Of a stretch of 64,000 bases of DNA, positions 60,201 to 64,000 are shown one piece after another; positions within the stretch are counted from its first letter, which is position 1, and every line of letters begins with the position of its first letter. The stretch is from Lomentospora prolificans (taxonomy: Eukaryota > Ascomycota > Sordariomycetes > Microascales > Microascaceae). The notes under the pieces are model-generated. The model saw nothing but the letters and a program-made list of their open reading frames with translations, made no database searches and was not told where the DNA came from. Location of the stretch: positions 620,001 through 684,000 of the forward strand of contig JARFXM010000002.1 in the NCBI GenBank assembly GCA_029532625.1, written 5' to 3'. The position numbers and the translations under genes were made by a program.

Positions 60201-61580
60201 CTATTCTCAGTTGATGGAGCTTCTGGCCCTGCGTTGGCGGGAGCGGCTGTGACCCTGATTCCGATTGTTCTATCTGGCTTTGTAGCAGAGGTCGGTAGTG
60301 GGTTTGCCGCCGAAGCAGTCTTCTTGGACACAAATTACTGCACAGAACCCATGTTTTCGGATTCCCTAAACCCCTGCTGGCCACCGCGCGTTAGTACGAA
60401 CCGGTGGGCCCTGACGGTTCTCACCACCTCCCTGGGTGTCGTGGCCGTGTCTTTCATCTATATCGTCGCGCTATGGTTGAGGACGCCTCAGAGCGTTACG
60501 ATGGAAACTACCTCTTCTATTGCCGCTGTCGCTAGCGTCATGGGCCACCCAGAGGTGGAGAGGGACTTCTCCACGGTCCCTTCGGAGCTTTCGAACAAGG
60601 GCCTTGTTGAGCACCTCAAGGACAAGAAGTACGCCATGGGCAACTATGCGATTGAAGAAATTGGCACCCGGTTTGGCATCATGCCTCTGATTCTCAACAT
60701 CCAAAAGAAGAAACGTCGGTCGGTTATCGAGCGTGTCGAAGGTAATTGGGCAGATCTCACCTCCGGCAACGAGGAGACGCACTCCAACTGGATGAGACGG
60801 CGCCAATATTTCGACTACGCCCTTGGCATTGTCTTCTTCGCGCTTCTGGGTCTGTCTATCGCGGCGGTCGCCTACGTCGACGATCCGCGCCGTATCTTCC
60901 GCTACAGCACCCGCGAATGGACAATCGGCATCCGCATCACATTTGCCCTCCTCGCCATCGCCATCGCAAAGTACTGGTCTACGGCCTTCACGGACGTCCA
61001 GAACCTCTCCCACTACGCTCGTCTCCACCGCGGGCCCTGCGACCCTCGCGAAACGATCAACAAGAAGAGCTATGCGCTCCCCATCGTGGCCATTTTCCCG
61101 CTCGCGCGCATGGGTTACATGGTCCCCGCCGCCGTCGCCTTCACCGCTCTGCTCAGCGAGTTTCTCGTCATTTGTCTTGCAGGCCTTCCATACCGACCCG
61201 GCCAGCTCCGCACCGAGTACCTCGCTTGCGGCATCATATCCATCGTGATGCTGGTGATTATGCTCGTCATGACCTTCTTCTTGCATAGGTGGAGGAAGAC
61301 GCTGCCGCATTTGCCGAGGAGACCGGATTCGGTGGCGGCGGTCATGACGTATGTGGCCGAGACGAATATGTCGAGGGACTTTATGAGCATCGAGGAGAGG
61401 AAGAGGAAGGAGAGGGAAAGGACGATTGAAGGGTTGGGGAAGAAGTACGGGTACGGAGTTAGGGTGGAGGAAGACGGGAGGAAGAGGTGGGTTGTCGATG
61501 AGGTGGAGATTGAGTATGAAGCGGAGAGGAGGAGGATGGTTGTCGAGACCGAGTATATGAGGGAAGGGAGTGCGAATTAG
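57292..61580 (+). CDS. Large mucin-like multi-pass membrane protein with cysteine modules (DUF3433-like C-terminus)
   Basis: Exons 57292-57370 and 57442-61580 (intron 71 nt, phase 1) give 1405 residues. A short cytosolic N-terminus leads to a signal anchor at about 40-60 (FYAIVVLLLVSLGLLGLTIW). The outer part runs to about 900. It contains two dibasic-CYC modules (about 239-251 and 311-325), one CPSGQIFVCWLKACGC module, five repeats of a 42-48 residue cysteine module (about 390-590), a Ser/Thr/Gln-rich mucin-like stretch to about 870, and a Gly7 run. The C-terminal 500 residues hold at least six hydrophobic helices and a cytosolic stretch with TSSIAAVASVMGHPEV that resembles fungal DUF3433 proteins. 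The mature outer part should be heavily O-glycosylated at the cell wall. Possible roles are adhesion or sensing; neither is shown. Family assignment is from memory of the motif, so moderate. Confidence 0.8.
58519..59132 (+). repeat. Five tandem cysteine-module repeats inside the surface-protein gene
   Basis: The units begin TTIPESTTSH in the first three copies. They carry a fixed pattern: Cys, about eight residues, Cys, then DIEGVCHC or a variant. Their first cysteine codons lie at about 58554, 58683, 58809, 58935 and 59079, so spacing is 129, 126, 126 and 144 bp. The first three copies are most alike at DNA level; the last two have drifted. Confidence 0.9.
59160..59340 (+). repeat. Coding Ser-Thr hexamer tract
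   Basis: In-frame tandem ACATCC, TCTACT and related hexamers encode alternating Ser-Thr (STSTST) in the mucin-like part of the surface protein. Such tracts usually vary in length between strains. Confidence 0.85.
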
Positions 61581-62277
61581 GTGAAGAAAGGCGTTGTTAC
61601 ACTCAGTCGAGGAAGTCCTTTTCTTTCCTTCTGTGTTCTCCTTTTGGATAATGGCTAATGACGGGCTCTGGGTCTCCGCATTTCTCTGCATTTAATGGCT
61701 TGTCATAGAAGGGTATCGGGCTTAGATATACGAATCACGGATATTTTGTAGCGGTTGGTAGTTTAGAGAAATTTCTGATATGTACCATCCTTTTGTATTT
61801 TCTCCTTGAGCGGTCTAGCCGACGTCAAGGAAGGCCTCACCTCTGCTAAGTGTCGTTTGGCAAGCATCTGGCTGCGTATGTGTGCCAGGCATCAGGCATA
61901 TCGACGCAAGTGTGCGACCCTAAGATGAGGAGGATGGTTTCCGTTTCTTTCCGACGGTATGTCGAGACGAAGAGTTGGTGCATCCATTCCTCTCGAACAG
62001 CTTTTTCGGACTAGTATCTCTTCGCAGTTCAATCTAAAAAATTAGATACTGGATTCAACGATTAATCTCAGTCAAAATATGAACCATTCTTAGGTCTACT
62101 CACTGATCTTTCAGATCCTAATCACTTAAATCCCACCATGGCACTTTCGAAGCTTTCAAACCCCCGCCAACTGCCATTCGACGCGATAGTCTAATCCATT
62201 AGCACTCTATCAGTCCCTGTAGAATAGCTGCCGACCTACCGGTGCTGAAACCGCCCTGGGAGAGGATATCCTCAGCC
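61581..62277. other. Intergenic, 3' side of surface-protein gene
   Basis: No coding frame or RNA gene is seen. It probably holds the 3' UTR of the surface-protein gene and that of the small minus-strand frame. Confidence 0.55.
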
Positions 62278-62439
62278 CTATACATAGTCGATCGCCGGCC
62301 TCTCGCCAGGCCCTTCCGTCCCTGGCCTCGCGCCCCTTGTCAACGCGCCAATCTTAGGGAGCAGTACGATGAGGCAGAGCACAAAAATGGCAACGAGGGC
62401 CGCAATGGCCCAGTTGAGGTGGTTGCCACCGTAAGACAT
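62278..62439 (-). CDS. Possible 53-aa single-pass membrane protein
   Basis: The minus-strand ATG at 62439 opens a 53-residue frame. A short polar start (MSYGGNHLN) precedes a convincing 20-residue hydrophobic helix (WAIAALVAIFVLCLIVLLP) and a basic, Gly/Pro-rich tail. Size and shape resemble small fungal membrane proteins, but no family is recognised. A second minus-strand ATG with a strong AAAAAATGG context lies upstream at 62570 in a different frame and overlaps this one. Either that is an upstream frame, or the true gene has a structure I cannot resolve. Confidence 0.4.
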   Translation of the reverse strand: MSYGGNHLNWAIAALVAIFVLCLIVLLPKIGALTRGARPGTEGPGERPAIDYV

Positions 62440-63538
62440 GTCTTTCTTGTCGCGAGGGTGATGCTGGCTTCGGTCAGAGCAGGAGTTGGGGGCGTAGGAG
62501 GGGGGTTGAGCAAGGGACGGGGTTTGGGGCAGCGAGACCAGGGGGAGATGGGGAGGTATTGGTCGGCCATTTTTTCGAGATTGTGTCTCGAGATTGTACT
62601 TTCTGTGATGTGAACGGAACGAACTCTTACTTGGCTGCTTGGTTGCTGGTGATTGCGGATGTGGGAGGCTCTCTCTCCGGAAGACGAGGAAGGCGGGCGG
62701 GATTAGGGAAGGTGAGGGTTCCGCAAGGAATTTTCGCTGCTGTAAGCAACGGGGGCATGGAAGGAGCAAAGCAAATAGTTGAGGAAGGAAGGACCCTGTT
62801 GGATGGAATGTGAGGCTATCATGGAGTGGCCGGGTAGAATCCCGTTTTCTTCGGAATCGTTAGCGGAGGGTGTGGGGCCTGGGACCAGGAGATGTGGGGA
62901 CATCGTCCGGCCCGGAAGGAAAGGAAACAGCCCGAGATGTTGACAAAATAAGAGCAACTCAGAAGTGCCGATGTCGTGGAACTAGTTAGCACAATGTGTT
63001 GTAAGTGAGGCACAAGGATAAGTGTTCATAGCCTAGATATAGGCGTGATAGTGTAATGGGAGCCATGTCGCCGGCCGCATATAGGAATTTAGCAATGATA
63101 TTACATTATGCTTTTATATAGATGTAGCATTCCTTATGGATCGGTCTATTACAATGAATTAGCAGCCGATGGAGAATGTATGTATAAGGGAGTAATAATG
63201 AAAAGATGATACAAAATAAGAACCCTCAAAGGGCAATTTTGAGCCGCAGCCTTTGGAGATCGCACCGCTCCGCTTTTCCGCACCCGTACGACTTCAAGGA
63301 TATTACTCGCGGTCCTTCCCCTAGACGGTGAGGAAGGTGCCCGGCTAGGCAGGATCGAGGCGCGGCGCCTGTGGGAAGGAACCATGGGCGTAGTATCGCT
63401 CGCGACTAAGTGTGACGTAGTTTTTTGAAGAGAGGCGCTTTATAGAAATAAGGCAATTCTCCCAGTGGGTTAATTGGCATTGCTATCCAATTTCAAAGGG
63501 TATCGAAGGACTGAACACAATCATAGCTGCAAACTTGC
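62440..63538. other. Intergenic or unresolved region
   Basis: It contains the competing minus-strand frame from 62570. A minus-strand frame at 63149-63385 could be a further exon of the gene at the right edge, but no splice join is convincing. Around 62960-63200 the sequence is AT-rich without visible features. Confidence 0.45.
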
Positions 63539-64000
63539 TTATGCACATTCGACAGTGGGGAACCCCCGGATCGAAGTCAAAGCAAAAAACCTGGCCACCT
63601 TATCCCCTAGTGTAATCTTCAACTCCTCCGAAACGGCCCTTGATAGGGCGCCAGTATACCGCCCTCCCCTTTGCGCCAGAAGTGTCGACCCTCTCGTAAA
63701 CTCGCACCTGTACGCTTCCGAACCGCCTCCGCCGCCGAACGCATCCCTGGATATCCTATGAACTGCGGATGTCGTGGCATCTCCCTCGCCGCCTCGCTGA
63801 AGTAGGTCCATGGCTTTCCAATACATGCAGCTCCACGGCTGCGTGCCGCTAACGAACGCGGCGTCAAAGCCCGTAGGGTCCGGAACGGAGGTGCGCAAAA
63901 ATGTCATGTACGATTTGAGGAGGCGTAGGGCATCATTGGCACGGCAGTCCGGAAGCTGTTTGTTATGGGGCGTCCATAGGAAGGAAGAATGATAGGGGTG
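63539..64000 (-). CDS. Unrecognised protein, C-terminal 153 residues (runs off the window)
   Basis: The minus-strand frame is open from the window edge to a TAA at 63539. Its first 70 residues look like genuine conserved protein: a DALRLLKSYMTFLRT helix followed by VPDPTGFDAAFVSGTQPWSC and MYWKAMDLLQR. The last part is Gly-rich (a Gly5 run) and less convincing, so an intron or an earlier stop is possible. I do not recognise the family. The gene's start and main domains lie beyond base 64000. It is convergent with the surface-protein gene. Confidence 0.55.
   Translation of the reverse strand, partial: HPYHSSFLWTPHNKQLPDCRANDALRLLKSYMTFLRTSVPDPTGFDAAFVSGTQPWSCMYWKAMDLLQRGGEGDATTSAVHRISRDAFGGGGGSEAYRCEFTRGSTLLAQRGGRYTGALSRAVSEELKITLGDKVARFFALTSIRGFPTVECA

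Noticed and set aside
60471..61691. 406-codon minus-strand frame antisense to the surface-protein gene
   Set aside because: It is a mirror of the real + strand coding frame. Its His/Arg/Pro-rich translation has no domain, and the + strand frame has clear membrane helices.
1..64000. CRISPR array, bacterial operon or intact transposon
   Set aside because: No evenly spaced repeat-spacer pattern, no transposase or reverse-transcriptase frame and no long terminal repeats were seen. The intron-containing genes are fungal.

Overview
The window looks like nuclear DNA of a filamentous ascomycete (Pezizomycotina, most likely Sordariomycetes). The evidence is short introns of 49-73 nt with GTRNGT donors and CTAAC/CTNAC-like branch sites, a Clr5-domain protein, a DUF3433-like membrane protein, pyrimidine-rich leaders upstream of start codons, and an INO80 ATPase and a primase large subunit of fungal type. 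I see no bacterial-type operons, no intact transposon and no CRISPR array. The species cannot be named from the sequence.

Layout. 1-1470: 3' end of the INO80 chromatin-remodelling ATPase gene (+). 1471-16429: a 15 kb stretch with no gene I can support, rich in homopolymer and dinucleotide tracts, ending in a G-poor leader. 16430-16681: a small two-CxxC (zinc-ribbon-like) protein (+). 16682-27132: a second stretch of about 10 kb without a supportable gene. 27133-28821: DNA primase large subunit PRI2 (-), four exons, all four Fe-S cysteines present. 30331-33463: a four-exon gene (+) for a protein with ankyrin-like repeats, a hydrophobic helix and two C-terminal C2HC fingers, divergent from PRI2. 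38395-40635: a Ser/Thr protein kinase (+) with a long disordered N-terminus. 43625-43696 (+) and 55707-55778 (-): two identical initiator tRNA-Met genes facing each other across 12 kb. 51073-54517: a Clr5-domain putative transcription regulator (+). 57292-61580: a very large mucin-like, cysteine-module, multi-pass membrane protein (+). 62278-62439: a possible tiny membrane protein (-). 63539-64000: the 3' end of an unrecognised gene entering from the right edge (-).

The genes do not form a pathway. They are housekeeping genes (INO80, PRI2, initiator tRNA) mixed with regulators (kinase, Clr5 protein, ankyrin/zinc-finger protein) and one surface protein. The regulators and the small zinc protein sit behind long gene-free, tract-rich upstream regions. 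This could mean extended promoters or long leaders, or intron-rich genes or non-coding RNAs that cannot be resolved by eye.

The observations most worth a second look are: (i) the 1405-aa surface protein with five repeated cysteine modules and a duplicated dibasic-CYC module; (ii) two in-phase 5' splice sites exactly 37 codons apart that would include or remove the hydrophobic helix of the ankyrin/zinc-finger protein; (iii) a 63-nt stop-free intron inside the kinase catalytic loop; and (iv) the paired initiator tRNA genes.
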